Part shown: positions 20,520 through 33,873 of the stretch, in pieces | Numbering within the stretch: the stretch's first letter is position 1 | Layout of the letters: the number at the start of each line of letters is the position of its first letter | Origin: Cyprinodon diabolis | Taxonomy: Eukaryota; Chordata; Actinopteri; Cyprinodontiformes; Cyprinodontidae | Length of the DNA: 64,000 nucleotides | Reading direction: 5' to 3' | Assembly (NCBI GenBank): GCA_030533445.1 | Contig: JARPUW010000052.1 | Coordinates: 1 to 64,000, forward strand | Made by a program: the position numbers and the translations under genes | Notes under the pieces: generated by a model | Databases searched by the model: none | Seen by the model: the letters and a program-made list of their open reading frames with translations, nothing else | Told to the model about the DNA's origin: nothing

Positions 20520-20792
20520 AACTAGAAAATTTCTAAAGAAATTTTGAGGGGGGCCACCTACTGCCCGTCTGGGGAACAGGGCCAATACGGCCCTGGCAAG
20601 TGATGTCGGGGCTCCCCAGACCAACTGCTTACGCCTTTGAGGGCTGCTGAGGGAAGCAAAGAGGGCTAGGTCATGGGCAAAGAGAGCTGTGTGCCACTTG
20701 TGCTGAAATCTGGGAAATAGACGTGCACAGCGTATGATGCAAAAGGGTAATATGGGTTGTCCATATTGAACCGCAGTGGGTAAAGCTCAGTT

Positions 20793-21003
20793 GGTGGGCT
20801 CCGCCCGCCTGCTAGGAGCCCTTGCAGCGATGAAAAAAATCACCAATGGCGGGCTCTGCCCGCCTGCTAAGAGCCATTGCAGTGATGAAATCACCAATGG
20901 CGGGCTCCGCCCGCCTTCTAAGAGCCATTGCAGTGATGAAATCACCAATGGCGGGCTCCGCCCGCCTTCTAAGAGCCATTGCAGTGATGAAATTACAAAT
21001 GGC
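20793..21003. repeat. GC-rich hairpin minisatellite (unit 7), variant form
   Basis: There are four hairpins with loops TCC, TCT, TCC, TCC and no 27-bp copy. The first spacer reads TTGCAGCGATGAAAAAAATC, nearer the 51-bp consensus than the usual CATCTCAGTGAAG form. The end reads GAAATTACAAATGGC. Confidence 0.9.
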
Positions 21004-22612
21004 AATGAGCAATATGCCAGAATGTATGAGTGTGTATAAGGAAGAGGCTTTTATTCTGTAGAGTCCCTGGAGTCTTATTTTGAAAGTCTATCATGGAAGT
21101 GCATCTAAAGATGGGTCATGCCCAGCAGTTATATAGAATCAATTTCCAAATGTTAAATCACTGGTTTTCCATGTTATTAGGTGAATAGTTGCTGTATTAC
21201 AGAGTAAATGGGAGACTTTTATTGTGAAATTTGCTCTGGGTGTGTTTTGAAAAGGTCACTAGAGTCTAATAAAAACAACCTGGAAGAGTTTGGGTCATAA
21301 TGTTGAGCCATTTGCATCAATTAATGCATTAGTATAATCTAGAGGCTTTTATTTTGTAGGGTCGCTGGAGTCTTATTTTGAAAGTCCAACAGAGTTGTGT
21401 TTATAGAAAATGTTCAGACCCGTCAATGATAGTTGATTACTTTCCAATCGTTAAATCACTCTTTTTCCATGTTATTAGGGCAGTAGATGAAGCGGAAATG
21501 GGAGGCTTTTATTTTGAAATTTGCTATAGGGTGTGTTTTAAACAGTCTCCTAGAGTCTATTCTCTAAAACGGGGTTGAGTTTGGGTCATAATATTGAGCC
21601 ATATAGGGCAATAAATATATGTAAAAAATATAGAGGCTTTTATTTTGTAGGGTCCCTGGAGTCTTATTTTGAAAGTCTATCAGTGCTGAGTGGCAAGGGA
21701 AGTGTCATGGACAGCAGTCATATAGTATCCATTTCCCAATGTTAAATCAGTCCTTTCACCCTCCATTAGATTAATATGTGCTGTTTAAAACAGCAGAGGT
21801 AAAATCTGTTTGAAGCTTGGTAACCTTGACAACGCTTAACGAGCCTCTCACTGACACAGACAACAACTGCACTCACTATTGGTTTCTTCTTCCCAGGCTT
21901 TTTTGTATGGGAAGAACGGCACCGAACAAACGACTACTGATCAAAAACCGTATGAGTTATTCAAAAAACATTTTCACCATGAGCATCAGCAATCCTTCGA
22001 CTCCAACTATACCAACTTTGGTGTATGTGTGTCATTCAGAACAATATTTATGACGACTTGAAAACACATAGTCTGATTCGTTTTTCTCCCATCTTCAGCT
22101 CAAAAAGAATGGAGAAAGGCTGAAACTCATCGACTTTAGGTTGGTCTGGAGGGTTTTTAAGGAAAAGTATTAATCCTACCGTAATTCCGAAGACATTGTG
22201 TGAGTCCAGAGGTTTCAGTCTACAAACTGACCAAAAATGGTGACTGTAGCTCCAAATATGTGGCCGTGAGGGCGAGAATAAGATGTTTGATCTTAAAAAA
22301 ATGGCCGCCTCACACTAAGATTTCAGCAGCTGCACTCTAGCAGGCTGCTGCAGAAGCTAACTGTCAGCTAGCTTCCAGGTGCTTACCCTCCGAACAAACG
22401 ACTGCTGAGCAAAAACCGTAAAAGATATCTGAAAAATTCTTTCAGTGAAAGCAACATCTATCCTTTGTCTCAGACTGGGGTAACCTTCATGTCTGTAGGT
22501 CTTTCACAACCCAAAACGAAGCACAAACAAAATGGTTGGCCCACCTGCTCCTCCCTTTGTTTGAACTGCAGGACCTCACTCTCACTCACCTTTTAGCTGC
22601 TAAAGCACCCCT

Positions 22613-25600
22613 CCGAACAAACGACTGCTGAGTAAAAACCGTAAAAGGTATCTGAAAAATTCTTTTTATCTAAGCGACAGCTATATCTTGTCTTCAATTG
22701 GAGTAACTTTCATGGCTGTAGGTCATCTACAAACTGAATGGGAAGAGAAAGAAAAAGAAAAAACGTTTCATCACACCTAAGCTTCTAATTGAGCTAGCTG
22801 CAGCAGGTCACTGTCACTCAGCTTTCAGGTGCTTAAAATGTCCTCCGAACAAACGACTGCTGAGCAAAAACCGTATGAGTTATTCAAAAAATTTTTTCAC
22901 CGTGAGCGTCAGTCATCCTTCGACTCCAACTATGCCAACTTTGGTGTATGTGTGTCATTCAGAAAAATATTTATGACGAGTTTAAAACACATAGTCTGAT
23001 TCGTTTTTCTCCCCTCTTCTGCTCCAAAACCAATGAAAAACGGCTCTGATTTTCATCGACTTTAGGTCGGTCTGGAGGGTTTTTAAGGAAAAGTATTAAT
23101 CCTACCGTAATTCCGAAGATATTGTGTGGGTCCAGAGATTTCAGTCTACAAACTGACCAAAAATGGTGACTCTAGCTATAAATATGTGGCCGTGAGGGCG
23201 AGTTTAAAATGTTTTTTTGTGTTTAAAAAACGCCTGCCTCACACTCTAGCTTTTCAGTTGCTCCACTCTAGCAGGCTGGATTTTGCTAAAACTTTGTGGC
23301 GCTTGAGGTCTGATTATACAAAAACCGTAGCAGTTATCAACATACCGTCTTCAGTTTTAAATAGACGAAGGATTTATCTACAAACTGAGCTTCAAACTGT
23401 TTTTCTAGGTGAATGTATGCCGACACAGTGAAGTGCTGTTTTTTATGCTTTTTTTTTCCTCTCCCCATTCATTTCCTATGGGATTTTTTTGCGACGTTTT
23501 CGCTAATAATTCGCAAACCTTCGGACTAATGAGAAAGTTTTATACAAGCACACATCACCCCATTGGTCCCGACGCGTGTGCCAACTTTGGGCCCGATCCG
23601 CCAAACCGTGCGGGACTAGTTACGTGCCGAAGTTTTGGGTATACGGGAGAATTATAATAATAACTAGAAAATTTCTAAAGAAATTTTGAGGGGGGCCACC
23701 TACTGCCCGTCTGGGGAACCGGGCCAATACGGCCCTGGCAAGTGACGTCGGGGCTCCCCAGACCAACTGCTTACGCCTTTGAGGGCTGCTGAGGGAAGGA
23801 AAGAGGGCAAGTTCATGGGCAAAGAGAGCTGTGTGCCACTTGTGCTGACATCTGGGAAATAGACGTGCACAGCGTATGATGCACAAGGGTAATATGGGTT
23901 GTCCATATTGAAACACAGTGGGTAAAGCCCAGTTGGCGGGCTTCGCCCGCCTGCTAGGAGCCATCTCAGTGAAGAAAAAAATCACCAATGGCGGGCTCTG
24001 CCCGCCTTCTAAGAGCCATTGCAGTGATGAAATCACCAATGGCGGGCTCCGCCCGCCTGCTAAGAGCCATTGCAGTGATGTAATCACCTTTGGCGGGCTC
24101 CGCCCGCCTGTTACCATTGGCGGGCTCCGCCCTCCTTCTAAGAGCCATTGCAGTGATGAAATCACCAATGGCAATGAGCAATATGCCAGAATGTATGAGT
24201 GTGTATAAGGAAGAGGCTTTTATTCTGTAGAGTCCTTGTAGTCTTATTTTGAAAGTCTATCATGAATGTGCATCAAAAGATGGGTCACGCCCAGCAGTGA
24301 TATAGAATCCATTTCCAAATGTTAAATCACTGGTTTTCCATGTTATTAGGTGAATAGTTGCTTTATTACAGAGTAAATGGGAGACTTTTATTGTGAAATT
24401 TGCTCTGGGGTGTGTTTTGAAAAGGTCACTAGAGTCTAATAAAAACAACCTGGAAGAGTTTGGGTCATAATGTTGAGCCATTTGCATCAATTAATGCATT
24501 AGTATAATCTAGAGGCTTTTATTTTGTAGGGTCGCTGGAGTCTTATTTTGAAAGTCCAACAGAGTTGTGTTTATAGAAAATGTTCAGACCCGTCAATGAT
24601 AGTTGATTACTTTCCAATCGTTAAATCACTCTTTTTCCATGTTATTAGGGCAGTAGATGAAGCGGAAATGGGAAGCTTTTATTTTGAAATTTGCTATAGG
24701 GTGTGTTTTAAACAGTCTCCTAGAGTCTATTCTCTAAAACGGGGTTGAGTTTGGGTCATAATGTTGAGCCATATAGGGCAATAAATATATGTAAAAAATA
24801 TAGAGGCTTTTATTTTGTAGGGTCCCTGGAGTCTTATTTTGAAAGTCTATCAGTGCTGAGTGGCAAGGGAAGTGTCATGGACAGCAGTCATATAGTATCC
24901 ATTTCCCAATGTTAAATCAGTCCTTTCACCCTCCATTAGATTAATATGTGCTGTTTAAAACAGCAGAGGTAAAATCTGTTTGAAGCTTGGTAACCTTGAC
25001 AACGCTTAACGAGCCTCTCACTGACACAGACAACAGCTGCACTCACTATTGGTTTCTTCTTCCCAGGCTTTTTTGTATGGGAAGAACGGCACCGAACAAA
25101 CGACTACTGATCAAAAACCGTATGAGTTATTCAAAAAACATTTTCACCATGAGCATCAGCAATCCTTCGACTCCAACTATACCAACTTTGGTGTATGTGT
25201 GTCATTCAGAAAAATATTTATGACGAGTTGAAAACACATAGTCTGATTCGTTTCTCTCCCATCTTCAGCTCAAAAAGAATAGAGAAAGGCTGAAACTCTC
25301 ATCGACTTTAGGTTGGTCTGGAGGGTTTTTAAGGAAAAGTATTAATCCTACCGTAATTCCGAAGACATTGTGTGAGTCCAGAGGTTTTAGTCTACAAACT
25401 GACCAAAAATGGTGACTGTAGCTCCAAATATGTGGCCGTGAGGGCGAGAATAAGATGTTTGATCTGAAAAAAATGGCCGCCTCACACTAAGATTTCAGCA
25501 GCTGCACTCTAGCAGGCTGCTGCAGAAGCTAACTGTCAGCTAGCTTCCAGGTGCTTACCCTCCGAACAAACGACTGCTGAGCAAAAACCGTAAAAGATAT

Positions 25601-25784
25601 CTGAAAAATTCTTTCAGTGAAAGCAACATCTATCCTTTGTCTCAGACTGGGGTAACCTTCATGTCTGTAGGTCTTTCACAACCCAAAACGAAGCACAAAC
25701 AAAATGGTTGGCCCACCTGCTCCTCCCTTTCTTTTAACTGCAGGACCTCACTCTCACTCACCTTTTAGCTGCTAAAGCACCCCT
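22613..25784 (+). repeat. Macrosatellite unit 8 (3172 bp)
   Basis: There is no 66-bp minisatellite, but the ATA run is one triplet longer (ATAATAATAACTAG). One GC hairpin stem is broken (GCCCTCC near 24129). It shares GGTCGCTGG, GATCTGAAAAAAATGG and CCCTTTCTTTTAACTGC with unit 18, ten units away. The right part of the unit is therefore a likely copy of the same ancestor. Confidence 0.95.
23935..24172. repeat. GC-rich hairpin minisatellite (unit 8)
   Basis: There are five hairpins. The last right arm is GCCCTCC, which breaks one G-C pair. Confidence 0.9.
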
Positions 25785-26824
25785 CCGAACAAACGACTGC
25801 TGAGTAAAAACCGTAAAAGGTATCTGAAAAATTCTTTTTATCTAAGCGACAGCTATATCTTGTCTTCGATTGGAGTAACTTTCATGGCTGTAGGTCATCT
25901 ACAAACTGAATGGGAAGAGAAAGAAAAAGAAAAAACGTTTCATCACACCTAAGCTTCTAATTGAGCTAGCTGCAGCAGGTCACTGTCACTCAGCTTTCAG
26001 GTGCTTAAAATGTCCTCCGAACAAACGACTGCTGAGCAAAAACCGTATGAGTTATTCAAAAAATTTTTTCACCGTGAGCGTCAGTCATCCTTCGACTCCA
26101 ACTATGCCAACTTTGGTGTATGTGTGTCATTCAGAAAAATATTTATGACGAGTTTAAAACACATAGTCTGATTCGTTTTTCTCCCCTCTTCTGCTCCAAA
26201 ACCAATGAAAAACGGCTCTGATTTTCATCGACTTTAGGTCGGTCTGGAGGGTTTTTAAGGAAAAGTATTAATCCTACCGTAATTCCGAAGATATTGTGTG
26301 GGTCCAGAGATTTCAGTCTACAAACTGACCAAAAATGGTGACTCTAGCTATAAATATGTGGCCGTGAGGGCGAGTTTAAAATGTTTTTTTGTGTTTAAAA
26401 AACGCCTGCCTCACACTCTAGCTTTTCAGTTGCTCCACTCTAGCAGGCTGGATTTTGCTAAAACTTTGTGGCGCTTGAGGTCTGATTATACAAAAACCGT
26501 AGCAGTTATCAACATACCGTCTTCAGTTTTAAATAGACGAAGGATTTATCTACAAACTGAGCTTCAAACTGTTTTTCTAGGTGAATGTATGCCGACACAG
26601 TGAAGTGCTGTTTTTTATGCTTTTTTTTACCTCTTCCCATTCATTTCCTATGGGATTTTTTTGCGACGTTTTCGCTAATAATTCGCAAACCTTCGGACTA
26701 ATGAGAAAGTTTTATACAAGCACACATCACCCCATTGGTCCCAACGCGTGTGCCAACTTTGGGCCCGATCCGCCAAACCGTGCGGGACTAGTTACGCGCC
26801 GAAGTTTTGGGTATACGGGAGAAT

Positions 26825-26968
26825 TATAATAATAATAATAATACGCGGAATAAATATGTGCAATAGTAGTAGGTGGGCCATGCCTTCGGCATGTGGCCCC
26901 CCAATAATACGCGGAATAAATATGTGCAATAGTAGTAGGTGGGCCATGCCTTCGGCATGTGGCCCCCC
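26825..26968. repeat. 66-bp hairpin minisatellite, 2 copies (unit 9)
   Basis: There are two copies with right junction CCCCCCAACTAG. The hairpin arms are unchanged in both copies. Confidence 0.95.
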
Positions 26969-27241
26969 AACTAGAAAATTTCTAAAGAAATTTTGAGGGG
27001 GGCCACCTACTGCCCGTCTGGGGAACCGGGCCAATACGGCCCTGGCAAGTGACGTCGGGGCTCCCCAGACCAACTGCTTACGCCTTTGAGGGCTGCTGAG
27101 GGAAGGAAAGAGGGCAAGTTCATGGGCAAAGAGAGCTGTGTGCCACTTGTGCTGAAATCTGGGAAATAGACGTGCACAGAGTATGATGCACAAGGGTAAT
27201 ATGGGTTGTCCATATTGAAACACAGTGGGTAAAGCCCAGTT

Positions 27242-27479
27242 GGCGGGCTTCGCCCGCCTGCTAGGAGCCATCTCAGTGAAGAAAAAAATCACCAATGGCG
27301 GGCTCTGCCCGCCTTCTAAGAGCCATTGCAGTGATGAAATCACCAATGGCGGGCTCCGCCCGCCTGCTAAGAGCCATTGCAGTGATGTAATCACCTTTGG
27401 CGGGCTCCGCCCGCCTGTTACCATTGGCGGGCTCCGCCCGCCTTCTAAGAGCCATTGCAGTGATGAAATCACCAATGGC
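27242..27479. repeat. GC-rich hairpin minisatellite (unit 9)
   Basis: There are five hairpins in the standard form. Confidence 0.9.
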
Positions 27480-29090
27480 AATGAGCAATATGCCAGAATG
27501 TATGAGTGTGTATAAGGAAGAGGCTTTTATTCTGTAGAGTCCTTGTAGTCTTATTTTGAAAGTCTATCATGAATGTGCATCAAAAGATGGGTCACGCCCA
27601 GCAGTGATATAGAATCCATTTCCAAATGTTAAATCACTGGTTTTCCATGTTATTAGGTGAATAGTTGCTGTATTACAGAGTAAATGGGAGACTTTTATTG
27701 TGAAATTTGCTCTGGGGTGTGTTTTGAAAAGGTCACTAGAGTCTAATAAAAACAACCTGGAAGAGTTTGGGTCATAATGTTGAGCCATTTGCATCAATTA
27801 ATGCATTACTATAATCTAGAGGCTTTTATTTTGTAGGGTCCCTGGAGTCTTATTTTGAAAGTCCAACAGAGTTGTGTTTATAGAAAATGTTCAGACCCGT
27901 CAATGATAGTTGATTACTTTCCAATCGTTAAATCACTCTTTTTCCATGTTATTAGGGCAGTAGATGAAGCGGAAATGGGAGGCTTTTATTTTGAAATTTG
28001 CTATAGGGTGTGTTTTAAACAGTCTCCTAGAGTCTATTCTCTAAAACGGGGTTGAGTTTGGGTCATAATGTTGAGCCATATAGAGCAATAAATATATGTA
28101 AAAAATATAGAGGCTTTTATTTTGTAGGGTCCCTGGAGTCTTATTTTGAAAGTCTATCAGTGCTGAGTGGCAAGGGAAGTGTCATGTACAGCAGTCATAT
28201 AGTATCCATTTCCCAATGTTAAATCAGTCCTTTCACCCTCCATTAGATTAATATGTGCTGTTTAAAACAGCAGAGGTAAAATCTGTTTGAAGCTTGGTAA
28301 CCTTGACAACGCTTAACGAGCCTCTCACTGACACAGACAACAGCTGCACTCACTATTGGTTTCTTCTTCCCAGGCTTTTTTGTATGGGAAGAACGGCACC
28401 GAACAAACGACTACTGATCAAAAACCGTATGAGTTATTCAAAAAACATTTTCACCATGAGCATCAGCAATCCTTCGACTCCAACTATACCAACTTTGGTG
28501 TATGTGTGTCATTCAGAAAAATATTTATGACGAGTTGAAAACACATAGTCTGATTCGTTTTTCTCCCATCTTCAGCTCAAAAAGAATGGAGAAAGGCTGA
28601 AACTCTCATCCACTTTAGGTTGGTCTGGAGGGTTTTTAAGGCAAAGTATTAATCCTACCGTAATTCCGAAGACATTGTGTGAGTCCAGAGGTTTCAGTCT
28701 ACAAACTGACCAAAAATGGTGACTGTAGCTCCAAATATGTGGCCGTGAGGGCGAGAATAAGATGTTTGATCTTAAAAAATGGCCGCCTCACACTAAGATT
28801 TCAGCAGCTGCACTCTAGCAGGCTGCTGCAGAAGCTAACTGTCAGCTAGCTTCCAGGTGCTTACCCTCCGAACAAACGACTGCTGAGCAAAAACCGTAAA
28901 AGATATCTGAAAAATTCTTTCAGTGAAAGCAACATCTATCCTTTGTCTCAGACTGGGGTAACCTTCATGTCTGTAGGTCTTTCACAACCCAAAACGAAGC
29001 ACAAACAAAATGGTTGGCCCACCTGCTCCTCCCTTTGTTTGAACTGCAGGACCTCACTCTCACTCACCTTTTAGCTGCTAAAGCACCCCT

Positions 29091-32000
29091 CCGAACAAAC
29101 GACTGCTGAGTAAAAACCGTAAAAGGTATCTGAAAAATTCTTTTTATCTAAGCGACAGCTATATCTTGTCTTCAATTGGAGTAACTTTCATGGCTGTAGG
29201 TCATCTACAAACTGAATGGGAAGAGAAAGAAAAAGAAAAAACGTTTCATCACACCTAAGCTTCTAATTGAGCTAGCTGCAGCAGGTCACTGTCACTCAGC
29301 TTTCAGGTGCTTAAAATGTCCTCCGAACAAACGACTGCTGAGCAAAAACCGTATGAGTTATTCAAAAAATTTTTTCACCGTGAGCGTCAGTCATCCTTCG
29401 ACTCCAACTATGCCAACTTTGGTGTATGTGTGTCATTCAGAAAAATATTTATGACGAGTTTAAAACACATAGTCGGATTCGTTTTTCTCCCCTCTTCTGC
29501 TCCAAAACCAATGAAAAACGGCTCTGATTTTCATCGACTTTAGGTCGGTCTGGAGGGTTTTTAAGGAAAAGTATTAATCCTACCGTAATTCCGAAGATAT
29601 TGTGTGGGTCCAGAGATTTCAGTCTACAAACTGACCAAAAATGGTGACTCTAGCTATAAATATGTGGCCGTGAGGGCGAGTTTAAAATGTTTTTTTGTGT
29701 TTAAAAAACGCCTGCCTCACACTCTAGCTTTTCAGTTGCTCCACTCTAGCAGGCTGGATTTTGCTAAAACTTTGTGGCGCTTGAGGTCTGATTATACAAA
29801 AACCGTAGCAGTTATCAACATACCGTCTTCAGTTTTAAATAGACGAAGGATTTATCTACAAACTGAGCTTCAAACTGTTTTTCTAGGTGAATGTATGCCG
29901 ACACAGTGAAGTGCTGTTTTTTATGCTTTTTTTTTCCTCTCCCCATTCATTTCCTATGGGATTTTTTTGCGACGTTTTCGCTAATAATTCGCAAACCTTC
30001 GGACTAATGAGAAAGTTTTATACAAGCACACATCACCCCATTGGTCCCGACGCGTGTGCCAACTTTGGGCCCGATCCGCCAAACCGTGCGGGACTAGTTA
30101 CGCGCCGAAGTTTTGGGTATACGGGAGAATTATAATAACTAGAAAATTTCTAAAGAAATTTTGAGGGGGGCCACCTACTGCCCGTCTGGGGAACCGGGCC
30201 AATACGGCCCTGGCAAGTGACGTCGGGGCTCCCCAGACCAACTGCTTACGCCTTTGAGGGCTGCTGAGGGAAGGAAAGAGGGCAAGTTCATGGGCAAAGA
30301 GAGCTGTGTGCCACTTGTGCTGAAATCTGGGAAATAGACGTGCACAGCGTATGATGCACAAGGGTAATATGGGTTGTCCATATTGAAACACAGTGGGTAA
30401 AGCCCAGTTGGCGGGCTTCGCCCGCCTGCTAGGAGCCATCTCAGTGAAGAAAAAAATCACCAATGGCGGGCTCTGCCCGCCTTCTAAGAGCCATTGCAGT
30501 GATGAAATCACGCCCGCCTGCTAAGAGCCATTGCAGTGATGTAATCACCTTTGGCGGGCTCCGCCCGCCTGTTACCATTGGCGGGCTCCGCCCGCCTTCT
30601 AAGAGCCATTGCAGTGATGAAATCACCAATGGCAATGAGCAATATGCCAGAATGTATGAGTGTGTATAAGGAAGAGGCTTTTATTCTGTAGAGTCCTTGT
30701 AGTCTTATTTTGAAAGTCTATCATGAATGTGCATCAAAAGATGGGTCACGCCCAGCAGTGATATAGAATCCATTTCCAAATGTTAAATCACTGGTTTTCC
30801 ATGTTATTAGGTGAATAGTTGCTGTATTACAGAGTAAATGGGAGACTTTTATTGTGAAATTTGCTCTGGGTGTGTTTTGAAAAGGTCACTAGAGTCTAAT
30901 AAAAACAACCTGGAAGAGTTTGGGTCATAATGTTGAGCCATTTGCATCAATTAATGCATTAGTATAATCTAGAGGCTTTTATTTTGTAGGGTCCCTGGAG
31001 TCTTATTTTGAAAGTCCAACAGAGTTGTGTTTATAGAAAATGTTCAGACCCGTCAATGATAGTTGATTACTTTCCAATCGTTAAATCACTCTTTTTCCAT
31101 GTTATTAGGGCAGTAGATGAAGCGGAAATGGGAGGCTTTTATTTTGAAATTTGCTATAGGGTGTGTTTTAAACAGTCTCCTAGAGTCTATTCTCTAAAAC
31201 GGGGTTGAGTTTGGGTCATAATGTTGAGCCATATAGGGCAATAAATATATGTAAAAAATATAGAGGCTTTTATTTTGTAGGGTCCCTGGAGTCTTATTTT
31301 GAAAGTCTATCAGTGCTGAGTGGCAAGGGAAGTGTCATGGACAGCAGTCATATAGTATCCATTTCCCAATGTTAAATCAGTCCTTTCACCCTCCATTAGA
31401 TTAATATGTGCTGTTTAAAACAGCAGAGGTAAAATCTGTTTGAAGCTTGGTAACCTTGACAACGCTTAACGAGCCTCTCACTGACACAGACAACAGCTGC
31501 ACTCACTATTGGTTTCTTCTTCCCAGGCTTTTTTGTATGGGAAGAACGGCACCGAACAAACGACTACTGATCAAAAACCGTATGAGTTATTCAAAAAACA
31601 TTTTCACCATGAGCATCAGCAATCCTTCGACTCCAACTATACCAACTTTGGTGTATGTGTGTCATTCAGAAAAATATTTATGACGAGTTGAAAACACATA
31701 GTCTGATTCGTTTCTCTCCCATCTTCAGCTCAAAAAGAATAGAGAAAGGCTGAAACTCTCATCGACTTTAGGTTGGTCTGGAGGGTTTTTAAGGAAAAGT
31801 ATTAATCCTACCGTAATTCCGAAGACATTGTGTGAGTCCAGAGGTTTCAGTCTACAAACTGACCAAAAATGGTGACTGTAGCTCCAAATATGTGGCCGTG
31901 AGGGCGAGAATAAGATGTTTGATCTTAAAAAAATGGCCGCCTCACACTAAGATTTCAGCAGCTGCACTCTAGCAGGCTGCTGCAGAAGCTAACTGTCAGC

Positions 32001-32244
32001 TAGCTTCCAGGTGCTTACCCTCCGAACAAACGACTGCTGAGCAAAAACCGTAAAAGATATCTGAAAAATTCTTTCAGTGAAAGCAACATCTATCCTTTGT
32101 CTCAGACTGGGGTAACCTTCATGTCTGTAGGTCTTTCACAACCCAAAACGAAGCACAAACAAAATGGTTGGCCCACCTGCTCCTCCCTTTCTTTTAACTG
32201 CAGGACCTCACTCTCACTCACCTTTTAGCTGCTAAAGCACCCCT
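29091..32244 (+). repeat. Macrosatellite unit 10 (3154 bp), shortest complete unit
   Basis: There is no 66-bp minisatellite, and the GC block carries a 14-bp deletion at about 30511 that removes one hairpin arm. The deletion fully explains the unit length (3168 minus 14). It follows a beta unit and carries the GGA variant in A. Its S2 end has the CCCTTTCTTTTAACTGC marker. Confidence 0.95.
30410..30633. repeat. GC-rich hairpin minisatellite (unit 10), 14-bp deletion
   Basis: After ATCAC (ending about 30511) the sequence goes straight to GCCCGCC, losing CAATGGCGGGCTCC. The third hairpin loses its left arm and loop. Confidence 0.92.
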
Positions 32245-33284
32245 CCGAACAAACGACTGCTGAGTAAAAACCGTAAAAGGTATCTGAAAAATTCTTTTTA
32301 TCTAAGCGACAGCTATATCTTGTCTTCGATTGGAGTAACTTTCATGGCTGTAGGTCATCTACAAACTGAATGGGAAGAGAAAGAAAAAGAAAAAACGTTT
32401 CATCACACCTAAGCTTCTAATTGAGCTAGCTGCAGCAGGTCACTGTCACTCAGCTTTCAGCTGCTTAAAATGTCCTCCGAACAAACGACTGCTGAGCAAA
32501 AACCGTATGAGTTATTCAAAATATTTTTTCACCGTGAGCGTCAGCCATCCTTCGACTCCAACTATGCCAACTTTGGTGTATGTGTGTCATTCAGAAAAAT
32601 ATTTATGACGAGTTTAAAACACATAGTCTGATTCGTTTTTCTCCCCTCTTCTGCTCCAAAACCAATGAAAAACGGCTCTGATTTTCATCGACTTTAGGTC
32701 GGTCTGGAGGGTTTTTAAGGAAAAGTATTAATCCTACCGTAATTCCGAAGATATTGTGTGGGTCCAGAGATTTCAGTCTACAAACTGACCAAAAATGGTG
32801 ACTCTAGCTATAAATATGTGGCCGTGAGGGCGAGTTTAAAATGTTTTTTTGTGTTTAAAAAACGCCTGCCTCACACTCTAGCTTTTCAGTTGCTCCACTC
32901 TAGCAGGCTGGATTTTGCTAAAACTTTGTGGCGCTTGAGGTCTGATTATACAAAAACCGTAGCAGTTATCAACATACCGTCTTCAGTTTTAAATAGACGA
33001 AGGATTTATCTACAAACTGAGCTTCAAACTGTTTTTCTAGGTGAATGTATGCCGACACAGTGAAGTGCTGTTTTTTATGCTTTTTTTTTCCTCTCCCCAT
33101 TCATTTCCTATGGGATTTTTTTGCGACGTTTTCGCTAATAATTCGCAAACCTTCGGACTAATGAGAAAGTTTTATACAAGCACACATCACCCCATTGGTC
33201 CCGACGCGTGTGCCAACTTTGGGCCCGATCCGCCAAACCGTGCGGGACTAGTTACGCGCCGAAGTTTTGGGTATACGGGAGAAT

Positions 33285-33362
33285 TATAATAATAATAATA
33301 ATACGCGGAATAAATATGTGCAATAGTAGTAGGTGGGCCATGCCTTCGGCATGTGGCCCCCC
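33285..33362. repeat. 66-bp hairpin minisatellite, 1 copy (unit 11)
   Basis: There is a single copy after the longer ATA run, with right junction CCCCCCAACTAG. Confidence 0.95.
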
Positions 33363-33635
33363 AACTAGAAAATTTCTAAAGAAATTTTGAGGGGGGCCAC
33401 CTACTGCCCGTCTGGGGAACCGGGCCAATACGGCCCTGGCAAGTGACGTCGGGGCTCCCCAGACCAACTGCTTACGCCTTTGAGGGCTGCTGAGGGAAGG
33501 AAAGAGGGCAAGTTCATGGGCAAAGAGAGCTGTGTGCCACTTGTGCTGAAATCTGGGAAATAGACGTGCACAGAGTATGATGCACAAGGGTAATATGGGT
33601 TGTCCATATTGAAACACAGTGGGTAAAGCCCAGTT

Positions 33636-33873
33636 GGCGGGCTTCGCCCGCCTGCTAGGAGCCATCTCAGTGAAGAAAAAAATCACCAATGGCGGGCTCT
33701 GCCCGCCTTCTAAGAGCCATTGCAGTGATGAAATCACCAATGGCGGGCTCCGCCCGCCTGCTAAGAGCCATTGCAGTGATGTAATCACCTTTGGCGGGCT
33801 CCGCCCGCCTGTTACCATTGGCGGGCTCTGCCCGCCTTCTAAGAGCCATTGCAGTGATGAAATCACCAATGGC
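33636..33873. repeat. GC-rich hairpin minisatellite (unit 11)
   Basis: There are five hairpins. The last loop is TCT instead of TCC. Confidence 0.9.

Larger units (their letters stand above)
19402..22612 (+). repeat. Macrosatellite unit 7 (3211 bp), diverged GC block
   Basis: This unit has one 66-bp minisatellite copy. From about 20570 to 21140 it departs clearly from the majority sequence and shares many variants with unit 16. Its GC block has four hairpins and lacks the 27-bp short copy. Subrepeat B has private changes (CAACAACTGC, GAACAATATT, GACGACTTGA) and a 2-bp loss in AAACTCATCG near 22125. Confidence 0.95.
25785..29090 (+). repeat. Macrosatellite unit 9 (3306 bp), beta subfamily
   Basis: This unit has two 66-bp minisatellite copies and the full set of beta markers (CACAGAGTATG, TAGAGCAATAAA, CATGTACAGC, CATCCAC, GGCAAAG). 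Private changes near 26630 (TTTTACCTCTTCCC) and 26741 (GTCCCAACGCG) lie in the segment upstream of the minisatellite. Confidence 0.95.
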
